From assembly GCA_008704415.1 (NCBI GenBank), contig VXIS01000376.1, positions 1-43,290 of the forward strand: a stretch of DNA of 43,290 nt, written 5' to 3'. The translations under genes and the position numbers were made by a program. A model generated the notes under the pieces. That model worked only from the letters and a program-made list of their open reading frames with translations, searched no databases and was not told the DNA's origin. Numbering within the stretch: the stretch's first letter is position 1; the number at the start of each line of letters is the position of its first letter. Of the stretch, positions 10,757 through 22,061 are shown piece after piece. Source of the stretch: Sphaerosporella brunnea. Taxonomy: Eukaryota > Ascomycota > Pezizomycetes > Pezizales > Pyronemataceae.

Positions 10757-12204
10757 AGTGGTCGGGGAGCGAAGGCAAGGTGTATGTACCTAAGCTGAAT
10801 GCTACTTGGGCGCTGTTTTCTGGGGACAATTTGTCATCAGAGGAGTGTTTTTATTGAAAAATGTACCAATGGCAGTGCAAATGGCCGCTGTTCGTTGGTT
10901 GTGATACGTCTGGCAAGCAGCTGTGCGGACTGCGTCGAGCATCATTGTCCGTGCCATGGACCGCATAGGACACGATACTTGAATGACAAAAGCTACCTCA
11001 CCCTTGTTTCCCGGATCCGCAACCGAGCCCTGAACCTTGATCGGGGGCATTTGAGTTGATTATGGCAGCTTCGGAGCTTCAATGCCGATGAGATGAAATT
11101 GCACATGGTGAGAAAGGTCGGGCTGGCTATGAGGAAAATCAAAGAGAAATTATTCGGCTTGACATGGCTTTCTCCACCCCCCGGTTGAGGCATCCAATCC
11201 TTCCCAATTGCTACTACTAGTTTGGGGTGGAGGGCTGCGGTGCGGTTGATGCTGTCTGCTCGCTCGTTGCCCGCAACTATTGCTCACAGTGAAGGAAGCT
11301 CTCGACGAGAACTTCAACAGTTTTTCCGTGCTAGTTGTTGGGAGATCCGACTCGCGTGTAGGTGAAGCTCTGGGTGATGGATGTGTAGGTTGGCGAGGCC
11401 AGTGCTGATGCGCTCCATCAGCAAGGCAATTCGGAGGGGCGACATGGCCAGAACGGACAGAAAACGAAACGTCCAACAAGAAAGACTGTCGCGGAAGCTT
11501 TGTGTGCGGTGGATGAGAGTCTGCAGTTTGAAAGTCCGTGGTTCATGGTGTCGAAGTTGATTTCCAATTTCGTTCCAGATGACTCGTGTGGGGACGTCCT
11601 TATCCAAACCAGTCCTGAATGGGGGAAGATGATAGTTCGAGTCTCGATGGATTGGCCAGCTTATCGCTATTCTACTCTACCTACAAATCTGGGGAGCCAG
11701 CAAGCCCAGCAAGCTTGGGGATTGAGACTACGTGGAGGCCGAGGTCGCGAAGCACTGAGTTAATCTTTTGTTGCTTAACGCCTGAAGACTATTATTTTTG
11801 ACCTTCTATCATGAGGAAATCGTCATACCTGCCGATAACAGCAACAGCCGAGAAGCTTGAAGAAGGGTTTGCTGCTTCAAACATCGAACATTGTTATCTC
11901 AGGCCTCTCTAATTGGGGTCTTCATCGTCATACCACGTGATCCCGCCGAGCCATCGCAACGCGCGACGCAGTCTACGCCTTGAGATCCCATCCCCTCCTT
12001 CGCCAATCATACCCCGGATCGCAGTACCCGTACCAAGCTCTTGCGAGCTTCGCTTTGCGAGCCATGATAGTCCTTTCTGGCCTGGTGCCAGCTTTGTATC
12101 GAACGGCCGACTAGTGACTTAGTGCGGTTTAACGGGGCCGCCTGAGTGTGCACGCTAACATCGAAAGGCTCGGCTAGTCGAACAGCCCCAGAACAGCCAT
12201 TCAC
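10757..12204. other. no confident gene
   Basis: The longest coding-like stretch is on the minus strand at 11314-11607 (WNEIGNQLRHHEPRTFKLQT..., then a hydrophobic RFLSVLAMSPLRIALLMERI). It ends in a stop and has no partner exon I could join. It may be a decayed gene fragment. No domain was recognised. Confidence 0.35.
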
Positions 12205-12560
12205 ATTCGGTACATACTTGTATTTCCTCCTCCTGCCATCCTCGACCTTCTCTCTCCGGTTCTTCAAGGCCTCAATGAGGTGTAACACTGTGGAAATTTC
12301 CACGAGATCTAGCCCCTCCTTTGGGTCCCAAAGTAAGAAATATGTACACCAAAAACGTCTACCAGTGGGATAGCTGCTCCGAGTCCGAACCTTCTTCGTT
12401 ATTGCCTTTAGCGTTGTCCCGTGTGGCCATTGGTGTCATATTAATCGTAAACACAGATAGTGTTACAATTCCCGCTACGTCGGCGACCGCAGCCGCGGCA
12501 TCATTGGCTATCTTGCAATTATTATAGTCTAGCCAGAGATCGGTTCCTTTGGTGGCTCCG
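12205..12560 (+). repeat. dispersed repeat, copy 1
   Basis: This block aligns with the reverse complement of about 35110-35530. Shared blocks include CCTTCTCTCTCCGGTTCT, CAGTGGGATAGCTGCTCC, TTCCCGCTACGT and CTAGCCAGAGATCGGT. Both copies carry stops and indels, so any coding content is dead. Family unknown. Confidence 0.7.
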
Positions 12561-14240
12561 TTCAGGTAATTCTTCTTTTGGTTCGCGATGCGCTCTCTAT
12601 CACGAGACACACCGCGATGCGAACTCAGCGAACGGCACTTTCACCGAGCCACATTGGAAGGAGCCCACCGCGATCCCCACCTGTACTGCTCACTGAGGCC
12701 CGTTGGCGGGTCTGGTACCCTATATAGTGTCGGCCAAAATCATTTGCGTGACGCACCATGATCGAAACCTAACATGTATGTACCTTAGCCGGAGGGGGGT
12801 AGAAAATGGTCCTGTAAGCATTATATGAGCACACATAACCCACCTTCTCAAAAAATCGGTCTGCGCGACGCCCGTGCAACTTCCTTACTGCCCGCGACAT
12901 ATCCGATCCCCGTAATGCCGCCTAAGGCTGAAAGTTTGAGGCCCGCCATAGGCAGCGGAGGTTCACCTAATCGGAAGCAAATGGAAAAAGGCGAATGCTT
13001 CGACACACTTGATCAATGCAAAAGCACAGTGGGCAGCGGGTGGACTAGGTAGCATTCCGGACCATGCTGCTCAGCGATGCACCCAGTGTGGTGCCGTCGC
13101 CACAAGCGCACTACCTGCACTGAGTCAGCGCAGCTCCCGAATGCAGAGGGGAGTGATGCCCGAGTTGCCGGCCCGGAGAGGCTATACAGAGGTCATTGGC
13201 GAACTTTACTACGACTGAAGGAGAGGTGCTAGCAGTAAGCGTGAAAGGTCCGACGTGCTGCGTGCGGAGGTGTGCGATGCAGCGTACGAAATTTCACTCG
13301 CTAAAGGTGCGGTATTTTTGGTTAATACGGAAAAGTGTGATATAGGAAATACACCTTTAAAGCCGTGGTATATAAGACTTTTACCGTTCTTAATATGCTT
13401 CCATGTTCACGCTCACACTTCTCTCTACTGTCGCCTCTTCGTCTCCCACATAGCTTCCAGTCAGTCGTGACTGACTTCCCTAGGCAGCAGCGAGTGACTT
13501 CTGGTATTTCGCGAGTGACACCGCATGTTTAGCCAGCGAGATCGCGTGTTTGAGCGAGTCATTAGATCGCAGCGATGGTGGTGAGTCTTTCAACAAGCTG
13601 TTTCTCTCCGACAAGCATGCTTCTGACATTAGTATTGCCACATCTCCCAGTTAATTTTTTATGCTGCATCAATTGCTAGCTGGTGTCGCCTCTGTTTTGG
13701 GGGTTGCAGGAGGCGAGGCACCAGCCAGGTGCACGCCTCGATGATGACGACGATGATGGGGTGATATCATGTATGTGGAAAGGACTATGCCTAGCGGGCA
13801 CCATCGCCGCGGCGGGGTTGCATGCCCGCCGTGCGGCCAGGGTGCGGAAGCAAGCTGTCTACTGTATAAATGGTTATATCCGGAAAATAATCGTCGTCTG
13901 TTACCCGGCTTTGCTCTTGCAACAGAAAATAAGTGCGTTGCTAGAAAACCTTATTTGGGCAAAATAGTTTTCGTTTAAGTGTACCACTGGAAAAACGTGT
14001 TTTTAAAAAATGATTCCACAAAGCTTGCATAACCTTTTTCCAACCCCTCCCCTCCTGCGAAAGTAGGTATAAGCCGCTACTTGTGGCGCAACTTTTTGTT
14101 CGGCTATGCTGGTGGCTTTCTGGGTATGACGTTTGAGCTGTAGAAGTGGAGGAGAAGTGATGGCTCTACTCTGAAGGTAATACCGCCAGGTAGAGTACTA
14201 CAATCGAAAACTGAAGTTGCCGTGTGGAGCGAGCATCGTG
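12561..14240. other. no gene recognised; one TATA-like site
   Basis: A TATATAAG box at 13369-13376 is followed by a CT-rich leader and then by the palindromic TCAGTCGTGACTGA (13460-13473), but no ORF follows. A GAC/GAT trinucleotide patch lies near 13741-13758. Short ORFs only. Confidence 0.4.
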
Positions 14241-14316
14241 TACTAGACGATTTTTTAAGTATGCCAAGAAACCCTAACCCAGGCCAGCATCTGGATACTT
14301 AAAAAACCGTCGAGTA
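14241..14316. mobile_element. 76-bp TA-flanked MITE, copy 1
   Basis: Inverted ends TACTAGACGATTTTTTAAGT and ACTTAAAAAACCGTCGAGTA surround a core containing the telomere-like AAACCCTAACCC. The second copy is at 22062-22150 and shares core and TIRs. Here the left arm lacks the CCGGATG segment of copy 2, so the palindrome is shorter. Confidence 0.85.
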
Positions 14317-14446
14317 CCACGCGTCGACGTCGGCAACAAAACACCCTAGAAGTGAAGGCAACGGGTTGGGTGCCCTGCAGCAGTGGCTACGCGAGTTACT
14401 TAGAGCCCGTAGATAGCCGTAGCCATCATTGCATCGGGTAATACAG

Positions 14447-14538
14447 CTACGGTCATAGAACATTGAAAACACGGCTTCCCATCCGCTAAGCAATGTATCT
14501 GGAGGTTAGTACTATGGTGAGTGATCACAAGGGAATTC
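14447..14538 (+). pseudogene. 5S rRNA pseudogene (11-nt internal deletion)
   Basis: The block from CTACGGTCATAGAACATTGA to GGTTAGTACTATGGTGAGTG aligns with the intact 5S gene at 17832-17946 along its length. It lacks an 11-base segment after CATCCGCT and has lost the 3' strand of helix I. Several differences are transitions: CACTG to CATTG, CCCGTCC to CCCATCC, GGGTGACC to GAGTGATC. A T6 run follows at 14539, as a Pol III terminator would. The deletion removes part of the central stem, so it should not form a normal 5S rRNA. Confidence 0.85.
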
Positions 14539-14625
14539 ATTTTTTGCGTTTGGGGACTGGGGAGTTCGCGTTCTGTTGTAACTCTACTGCCGCTGGCTTG
14601 TTGCTGTTTTCATTTGGAGGGTGTT

Positions 14626-14722
14626 GTCAATACTAGTACCCAGCCAGCCCGGAGGCTGGGCTGTTGTCTGCAGGGCTTTTTAGAGGCGATACCGATCAGC
14701 CCGGCTGGCTTATAACAATTCG
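14626..14722. mobile_element. degenerate relative of the CAGTGTTCTCA MITE family
   Basis: The interior shares the AGCCAGCCCGG / CCGGGCTGGCT inverted arms and the AGGGCTTTTT core of the GC-rich hAT MITEs. The outer CAGTG ends are eroded to TGTTGTCAATA and TATAACAA. No target duplication was found. Membership is inferred from the interior only. Confidence 0.4.
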
Positions 14723-15287
14723 CCCGCGTCACTAAGGTAGAGCATAGTATATTGTGAAAAACTATCCTCAAGTAAATCCGCCCTTTGCGAACATTTCCTT
14801 ATGCGGGTCGATATGCTAGCTACTCATTTCAAGAATCGCTTTTTCTTTTTGTTTGTAATCATGTTTATTGTCTGTATGCGACTGCGAACGATCATGACAG
14901 GCCCCCTGCTCATCCCCTCTTTTCAAGAATCGCCGGTTCCCTGCCATTGGCTGTAGTTGCACGACTACTACTTGCGGTCCCTTAGTTCCTGTCTGCAAGT
15001 TCAATCCCTGGCTAGCAGTAGGAATGGGTGTGAATGGCAGTGCAGAGCTGTTGGGGTGGCTGTGCAGGATGACCTGACCCGGGGGAAGAAAAGACGGGGC
15101 ACATCGTGCTTCTCTAGAAATCACTCGCTTGCCAGTCGGGGTCTATAAAGATTATATACTGCTGTAGCTAACGCTCTGAAAACATACATTTCTATACCGT
15201 CCCGCAAGCGAGACAAAAACTGCACTGGAAAAAATAAAGTTGCGCTGAGTCAGAGTGATAGCTTATGAGGTGGTCGTTTTTTGGCTT
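14723..15287. other. no gene recognised
   Basis: I see only short ORFs and no RNA gene. A GTTCAATCC (tRNA B-box-like) at 14998 has no folding T-arm around it. Confidence 0.5.
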
Positions 15288-17118
15288 TTACTTTGGCGTC
15301 AAACAGTACGAGCCTGAGGACGCAGTCGCAAGCTCGTCTTCAAGTTCCACCAACTCCTCCTCCTCCTCGATTTTCTGTAACTTCTGTTCTTCAACCTGAT
15401 GCCAATTGCGTGGTTCCCGGAAGGAGCGCTCAAGGGTACGCATGTTTACAGAGATGTAGGACATCTTATCGGCTCGTTCTGTAAGACGATTACTCTTTTT
15501 GTCATGCACAAGATTCCTGGTAAAAAAGGACCGCCCAAAGGGTACAGAATTAGAGAGAATGTGAAGGAGTTTGAGTACAAGCTCAGCAAGGGCTTTTGTA
15601 AAGGGTGCCATTTCTTCCCCAAAAATTACGAGCATCTCCTGCGATCTTCCAAATCTGACTGCGACGACGAAAGGGCTCTTGACCGCTTCGGTATTTTGCA
15701 AACTAGCTTTGCGCTACCCGCGGATTTTCACAGTGCTTTGTAATAAAAGCATGTACGACTTCGGAATCCTCCAGAGTGTAGGGCTTATCATGTATGACAG
15801 TGGTAGCTTCCAACGATATGGATATCGCTTAGCTGAATATCTTTGCGCCGTTTGAGAAGTGGAAACAGCTTCGCAGTTACATCCGGCTGGACAATGAATG
15901 TCTGCAGTTGGGAGGTGATGATGGTGAGGTGTGCTTCAATTGCATTCAAGCGAGGAACATGATGAATAGTCGTGCGTCCTGATTCAGACTTTAATCTCCT
16001 CCGATATCCCTTTGATCAAGGAAAGAAGATTATCCAGGAATGCCCAGACAGATGTGTTCTGGATAATAGCTTGAACGTCTCCTAGATTTTGGTGTCGGGA
16101 TCGTTGATGAGCAGCTGCAAAGGGTGCTTATTGTTGAGGACACCCTACAGTAATGCTCCTTGAGTTGTATGCAATTTTCTGATGTTTCTGGAGGATAGCA
16201 TATTGATTTTTTGCTTTGCGGAATGTGCGTGCGATCAGCTGAGCTTTGTCGAGTAGCTGTCAAAAGGGATGAACTTCAAGGATATTCTTCATCAACATTT
16301 GCATCCCATGAGAATCGCATGGAACACAGAAGAGATGAGCTGTACGAGGATCCAATTCAAATATCCGCATACTAGCACCGCTCTCATCGTTGGATGTGTC
16401 GGTAATAATCGCCGTTAAACGTGTCTAGTTGCTATTTGCAATCACTGCTAGCTATTCGAAGACCTATGCAGCGAGATTTACAGCTGTTTGCGCTATGCTG
16501 CTACAGTCATATGTCTCATAATACTAAGCTCCAACAGAAGTTACTGTACTCATATTGATGGTATGTCGTGAGGCAATATCAGTACTTTCATCCATCGTGA
16601 TGTTGATATAATCGCCATCCGCAATAAGTCCGAGCCGGTTGACTTGTGTTTTCGTCTCGGTGTAGGCTTTGTCCAGGAGTTCACGAGAAAGGGAACATGG
16701 AGCTGGTAGTGTGTAACCTCGATAAGCGGAAAAGTCCTGGAGGAACATGTGGAAGTGAACTTCAAAGAGCATGGTAAAAGGTCTTTCACCAGCGTAGATA
16801 GCTTGTGCTGCCGAAAGACGGAGACAATGGCGGATAATTTTTGTCAATGGAAGCTAATTGCCATCTCCTCGTTCTTCTTTTCATCTATTGAAGCGTAGGA
16901 AGTTGCGGTATTCACACTCATCTCTGAGATGGCATTTCGCGCGAGTTGTGTTCCTCGCACCTTTCCATCCACAGTGCTGGCAGTGCATGATTTTGCACTG
17001 ATTCAATTTAATGCTCTACAGGTTGCTGATGTGGGTCGGTGGCTTTTACCTTTGCGCCTTGCGGTGCGTTGCGGATTTCAAAGTTGCTCAAAAACTCGGG
17101 GTCGGAATGGCGAGGCAT
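15288..17118 (-). pseudogene. hAT transposase (BED finger, DUF659, C-terminal dimerisation), dead
   Basis: On the minus strand the pieces follow in the order of a fungal DUF659-type hAT transposase. First comes a start near 17118 (MPRHSDPEF), then a BED zinc finger (CQHCGWKG, then RAKCHLRDEC). Near 16850-16530 is the DUF659-like region (YRGYTLPAPCSLSRELLDKA, then ITMDESTDIASRHTINMS). At about 16430-16060 are the IITDTSNDESGASM block and PCDSHGMQMLMKNILE with QLIARTFRKAKNQYAIL. At 15560-15440 the C-terminal dimerisation-type motif NRLTERADKMSYISVNMRTL precedes an acidic tail. At least five stops or frame changes break it, so it cannot make a full transposase. Terminal inverted repeats were not located. 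Confidence 0.85.
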
Positions 17119-17831
17119 TTTATCTGTCTGTGGCTCCGAGTCCGGGTGGGTGGAAATTGGTGTGCTTTATATCCATCTTGATCTCACATTAAAGGAGCTT
17201 GAGGCTGCGTCCTCTCTGAAAGGCCGCGTCCTCGCTCTTCTATCTCTACCATATTTTGAGGGTAACCACTGGTAGAAGTATGACAGTAAACAGTGGGTTA
17301 GAAGCTTTTGCTTCGCCATGCAATGAGTTGCAAGCCGCTAGCCACTGGCAGCTATTTTTGATTCCTTCTCAATACGTTGAATGTTGTACATACTCCCAAC
17401 TCTTGCATATTCACAGCTTCAGCTCCCACTGTCGAACTCTTCGGAGACCTCACTATCGTGGGCTCTGTATTCCACTCAGGCTGTGTAGCGTGATTAAGTT
17501 CTTGGAGTTCAAGTTGAGTGTCACCGCCCGCGTTTCGCCATTCCTCCGCTCCGTCACGCCTCCGTGGGTTAACGTAATTCTCTGGTGACTCTTCTGGCTC
17601 CCGCAGGCCACCAACCAGCGATTCTATACGGTATCAGTCGTTCATTGGTCGCTTATTGGTCCTCAATGAGTGCGGCGTTGCGGCATCAATGAGGCATTAC
17701 TCTGATGGGTGGACGCCAACCTGGTGGTGATGGCGCAAGCTATCTGGCAGCGAGAGGATGGGCGTACTGTGAAGAGGCGAGGCCAGCGGAACCGGTCCCC
17801 GTAGATACTCTTTACACTGCAAAAACAAAAA
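17119..17831. other. no gene recognised
   Basis: This probably contains the 5' end and flank of the dead hAT element. Only short ORFs and no convincing TIR were seen. Confidence 0.4.
17826..17831 (-). terminator. Pol III terminator of the 5S gene
   Basis: A T-run on the minus strand (AAAAAC on the plus strand), directly after the last helix I base. Confidence 0.7.
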
Positions 17832-17946
17832 CTACAGTACGAGGGATTCCCATGTGGTCACCCACCATAGTACTAACCTCGCGATACACTGCTTAACTAG
17901 GGCTGAGCGGACGGGAAGCCGTGTTTTCAGTGTTCTATGACCGTAG
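17832..17946 (-). rRNA. 5S ribosomal RNA gene
   Basis: On the minus strand the sequence runs CTACGGTCATAGAACACTGA, then CTTCCCGTCCGCTCAGCC, GAGGTTAGTACTATGG, and the box-C-like GGTGGGTGACCAC, to ACTGTAG. This is the canonical fungal 5S order and length (about 115-119 nt). Helix I closes fully: CTACGGT pairs with ACTGTAG, including one G-U. A TTTTTG run follows immediately on the minus strand, giving a Pol III terminator. 5S genes dispersed as single copies are normal in Pezizomycotina. This copy looks intact and is probably transcribed by Pol III from its internal promoter. Confidence 0.92.
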
Positions 17947-18456
17947 CTAAGTATTCTGCTCTCACTACGACTTTCACAGTAGGAATGTATTTCATGGGCG
18001 AACACACGAGAGCATTCGCGCCAAGAGCCCAAGCCCGGCGCGGAACCACAAGTTGCCACCCAACCTTTCTTCTTGTGCTACGGCAGGTGTTTTTTGCCGT
18101 ATACTCTACGCTTCAGGGCCGTACTGAGCCATGGCAATGTTTTCGAGTGATGATAGATGATTCACCCGACAACAAAATGGTCGAGTGCTTGATCGCGGAT
18201 ACACTTAAGTATTCCTAAGGGACCCCCTACTTGGTCTACGCGGGGGAGGGGAGGGAGCTTAGGCAGAAGTTCCAAGCAAATCCGGGTGGGTGGGTGCAAG
18301 TGGGGAGAAGCTTGTTCTGGAGATTTGCGGGCTGCATGCTCACTTGGAACACTCGGATGGAGAACTTAGTCTGTCCCTACTTCAATATTTGCTAAATTTT
18401 TGAAGGTGGAAGGTTTGATGCATGGCCGATTGTTATTTAAATTTCAATCTGTGAGT

Positions 18457-18905
18457 TCGTCTAGCAGTGTTCTCAGTAGCCAGCCCAAACAGCCAGGCGG
18501 GCTTGGCCGGCTGCTTCAAGCAGCCAGCCCGGCGGGCGTTTTGCATCAGCCTAAACCGCCCAGCCCGCTGTCGGACCAGCCCGGCTGCCAGGGCTTTGAG
18601 CGATCCCCGGTGAAGACCGGCCACTGCGAGTAGCGGTGTTCAATCGGCGCCGATAAACTTATCAGGATCTGTAATGTTATAGTAAACTCCTATCTAGTGA
18701 TTCGCTCCTAGTCATCATTTCACACGGCGAACATTTCATTTCATAGCAGTAGTTTATATCATGGTGGTCGTATTTGTCGTCATTGTGGGCTGCAGCCCAA
18801 ACAGCCCGCCGGCAGCCCAAACAGCCAGCCGGGCTTTTTGATCAGCCAGCATCCGCCCAACGCAGCCGGCCGGGCGGGCTGGCTGTTGAGAACACTGTCG
18901 TCTAG
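18457..18905. mobile_element. 433-bp hAT-type MITE with perfect 8-bp target duplication
   Basis: The element spans 18465-18897, from CAGTGTTCTCAGTAGCCAGC to GGCTGGCTGTTGAGAACACTG (shown in part). It is flanked by TCGTCTAG on both sides (18457-18464 and 18898-18905). The interior is built of repeated AGCCCAAACAGCC and AGCCCGGC modules, and the middle (18620-18770) is ordinary-composition filler. It encodes no transposase. Its right half matches the 101-bp element at 9284-9384 almost throughout. Confidence 0.92.
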
Positions 18906-19169
18906 AATTTGGGCCACTTAGCTACTAAGTATGTTGCGATGGATAGCTGCCGCGCTGATGATGGACATGGCAGCTGTTCCCTTAAGTACGGCTTGGGAGT
19001 GTCTCCCGCGAAAGCCGCACGCCATGGAACTGGACGAAAATCTCGTTGCCGAATCGACGGCTTTATGCAGAATAGGCGCTTGCGTAAGGTGGCTGATGGC
19101 CTGGAAGGAGAAGAGATGGAGGTCACTGCTGGGCTCTCCTATTCTTTTGGCAATATGTATCATGAACCT

Positions 19170-19477
19170 AATAGCCGGCCCAAAAAGCCCGGCTGTGCGG
19201 GCGGGCTGCCAAAAGACAACAGCCCGGCTGTCTCAAATCCCAATGGGCTGGCTTCCGGGCTGCCAAGCACTTTCGACTGAGGTAAACCTGTCATGCAACC
19301 ATCAGTTTGACCTAGTTACGTCGTAAACTGAAGAGTGTTTCTGTGAAGCAGCTGCTCCATTCCCCATAGCACATGATCGCTGGAAGCCCGCCAGCCAGCC
19401 CGACGTGGGCTGCAGCCCAAACAGCCCGCCCGTCTTTTCGTTCAGCCCGACGGGCGGGCTAGCTATTAGGAACACTG
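19170..19477. mobile_element. truncated member(s) of the CAGTGTTCTCA MITE family
   Basis: The right end, GGGCTAGCTATTAGGAACACTG (last 22 bases; key CACTG at 19473-19477), and the module GGGCTGCAGCCCAAACAGCC at 19408 match the 433-bp element. A related GC-rich patch lies at 19172-19265. No left TIR or target duplication was found, so this is either one decayed element or two fragments. Confidence 0.6.
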
Positions 19478-19536
19478 ATATATATTGCCGCAGTGCACAG
19501 CGCGTGGAAGAGCTAGTAGATAGGACCCGCTGCCCC

Positions 19537-19596
19537 TGCTGAGGTTAGTGGTAAAACTACCTCTGCGAGCAGTGCACACCACCGCTATCCTCAGCA
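19537..19596. repeat. 60-bp stem-loop
   Basis: TGCTGAGGTTAGTGGT (19537-19552) pairs with ACCGCTATCCTCAGCA (19581-19596), with one mismatch and one wobble-type pair. The loop is about 28 bases. Function unknown. Confidence 0.6.
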
Positions 19597-19753
19597 GTGT
19601 GGTCTTTGCCCGTCAGCATCCCCGGCCTGCCTGCGGCCGACTTTCCTAGCCCACGGCGTGCTGCTAGAAGCAGGCGAGTGACAACATATGATTGACCCCA
19701 TCGGTGAAATCATGAACCACTTCTTCCGCGAAGTTATTGTATGTATCTACACA

Positions 19754-20204
19754 TCACACGTTAAAGAATTCGAATTCTGTACGGATTGGTTCCCATCTCC
19801 CCATTTCGAGCATCCCCAGCCTCAACTCCATCTTGCGGTGCTTGCTAAGAAGCCTATCATACTCGTCCTCCCACCTGCCTGAGCTGAGACTGCAACACCT
19901 GCTTGATTCAGGATTTTTTAAGCTAGCTATGGTGAGCATCTCGGTCTAGGTCCGGGCCCACCCTCACCTTCAAACAGTCCCGCCGATATTTCTGCTGTTG
20001 AACAACCTCCTTCGAGATCCCAAAACCAGAAACCGTAGGTTTCATCTTCTCTAGGCCTCGCGGTGGTCCCTTCTGTTTCAACCTTTCCCCTTCACCCACA
20101 TTCCGCAAACGCATCTCGAAAGAAGCCCCCCAAATTCGACAGTGGAAAAATCTCTTGCGAAAAATCAGTCGGCTAGTCCTTTCGCGCTCGGTGCTCTCTG
20201 TCAC
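19754..20204 (-). other. coding-like region of unknown status
   Basis: Two minus-strand frames look protein-like. One is 20204-19923, basic, with KMKPTVSGFGISKEVVQQQK. The other is 19939-19754, with RWEDEYDRLLSKHRKMELRL. A GTGAGG donor sits at about 19972 and there are several AG acceptors, but none joins the two frames without a shift. It is either a decayed gene or a gene whose splice sites I could not resolve. No family recognised. Confidence 0.3.
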
Positions 20205-20734
20205 TCAAGCGCCGAAGAATTATCCTCGCTGGCAATGCTGGCCTTCCCATCAGACTTCAGAGCTGCGCCAGGGCACGTGGTGCTTGCGGAAAGGCTTCTA
20301 CCCTTCGCACTAGTCTAAGGACAAGCGATTGTTCGTGCCGAAGTTGGAGAGGTTCCGAGCCGTACGTAGCAAGTTGGTCGGGGGTGTTGCTACCTCTTTA
20401 TTGAGCTTGCCGGCGCGTGAGATACGGCGCGAGTGTTTGTTTCAAAATCTCCCGTATTCCCTCAAGGGTTTGGGTGGCCAGGTTGCAGTGGCAAATGCAT
20501 ACTGGCAAATGGTGCGGGAGGACTAAGAGCCCTCGGCGAAAGGTCAGCGAGCAAATTCCTGTGCAATGGACGGCATGTGGGATGGCATGTGTAATATGTG
20601 ATATGAATACAGCTTGGCCTTCTTTGCACCCTCAAGAAAATACAACAAACTCGCCCATCGGCGTCTCCGTCCCTGTCCGTGTCGATTTGCATAAAAATAC
20701 CCGAAAGAAAATCAAACGCTCTACCATCAATACC

Positions 20735-20893
20735 ATGTATCCAGCAACCGTTCTCCCCGACAGGCTTCTGTATCGAAACCAAAGCTATGCTTTCTTCACC
20801 GCCGTTTCCTTTGTCTTGGGTGCAGCAGCCTATGCCAATTTCGTCAGCGAGGGGGAATTTTTTGCACTCATGTTTAATGGATACCAACATTAG
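20735..20893 (+). CDS. possible 52-aa single-pass membrane microprotein
   Basis: An ATG in a good context (TACCATGTA) opens 52 codons. A basic N-terminus (PDRLLYRNQ) is followed by a hydrophobic segment at residues 20-36 (FFTAVSFVLGAAAYANF) and a short acidic/aromatic tail. The same frame is open further upstream. Long ORFs on the opposite strand make coding capacity here weak evidence. No family recognised. Confidence 0.25.
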   Translation: MYPATVLPDRLLYRNQSYAFFTAVSFVLGAAAYANFVSEGEFFALMFNGYQH

Positions 20894-21440
20894 CTGGGGT
20901 CCTCTTCTTCTTCCCCTTCGGTTGTCGCGCTGGGCTCAATACGCCCTGTAAGCGGGGTGTCGACTTCGACTTGCTCTTTCCATTAGGCTCAGCCTTCTTA
21001 GCGACGCGCGTTGTCGACTTTGGAAGTTCCAATAGTTCTGTCGTTGCCCCTGAGCGTGCTGCTTGGCGAGTGTAGTAGCCCATTCTGTCGAAGCCTTCTT
21101 TCAAGGGTTTGGTTCGGGGGATGGAGGAAGTGGAGAGCTTTCGGGGATGAGACGCCCTTTTATATTTTGAGGGGTTATCGGCTGTGGCACGGGATAAGAT
21201 ATTGAGGTTCCCAAATGCGACGTGCCGCACTCCTTGGGCTCGTTAATCCCGGCAACTTCGCTGGCCACGTGGACGGCATTGTCAGTCACACAGCTGTTGT
21301 TGACTTATCGGTGTGCCAGGCATCGTATTCGACGGCATTCTCCTCGCGGATTCGGGCACTTATCTCCAGACAGTCATCTCAACGTTTATAGCTCTCTGTA
21401 CTCATCCTGTTCTCTGGATGAGTAAATGCAGGCTTGGACA
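20874..21440 (-). pseudogene. broken coding-like region
   Basis: On the minus strand a readable protein stretch passes through three frames. It starts with ISARIREENAVEYDAW (about 21370), continues with NAVHVASEVAGINEPKECG up to LPPSPEPNP, and then GFDRMGYYTRQAARSG up to a lysine-rich C-terminus. The joins at about 21290 and 21108 look like small indels, so I read it as a decayed gene. Unrecognised introns are the alternative. No domain identified. Confidence 0.3.
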
Positions 21441-22061
21441 CAGACTAGGTTGCTCACAATCCTGAAACGGGTCAACGTCGCACTCTATTCGCCCGCGATC
21501 AAATAACCAATCATGACACGGGGAAGTTAAGTGGCTTGAAGAACACGTCAACGCGGATCCGGGTGGCTATAGTACTTCAGATTGCTATGTCTTTGCGGGG
21601 GTTTTTTGACTTCCGATTTTTCTCTATCTAGAATATTCCATCCTTCCTTCCCTCAAGGGCTTTGTGCTTCTTAAAGCTGCATACTATACCTATACTTCGA
21701 TGAGAGCGCGCATTCCCACAAAGTCACAGGCTAAGAATCAACAGAATTCATTGAATTAGAACCAGTCAGAGGCGCACACTACATTCTTCACTCCACCGAA
21801 TGTGGCCTATCGATATCCTAAGTAGTGTGCCTGTCCACTGATGTGCTCAAATTAAATAAAAGTCCACTGGCAAGTTGCACAATGAGACTATAAATGGCTA
21901 AGTCTTTTAAACATACACCATGGGCATGAACCCAACAGACGAGATCGAGCGCATACATGTCAATAAGTGAGAGATGCCCTGGGGCACTAATCAATGCTGA
22001 ACGGCCTCGCTTCAAAGTTCGTCAGCTGTGGTCACCATCGGTGCCCGGCACAGGGTCAATC
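21441..22061. other. no gene recognised
   Basis: Only short ORFs are present. There is no RNA gene and no inverted repeat beyond small palindromes. Confidence 0.5.

Noticed and set aside
14960..15030. Possible tRNA (GTTCAATCC B box)
   Set aside because: The T-arm stem does not pair and no anticodon arm fits.
15399..15855. Plus-strand ORFs of 94-114 codons
   Set aside because: They are antisense to the C-terminus of the hAT transposase relic.
19754..20204. Two-exon minus-strand gene
   Set aside because: No donor/acceptor pair I tried joins the two frames without a shift, so I kept it only as a coding-like region.
20417..20893. 158-codon plus-strand ORF versus 142-codon minus-strand ORF
   Set aside because: Both strands are open over the same stretch and neither has a domain; only the short 3' part from the ATG at 20735 was kept, at low confidence.
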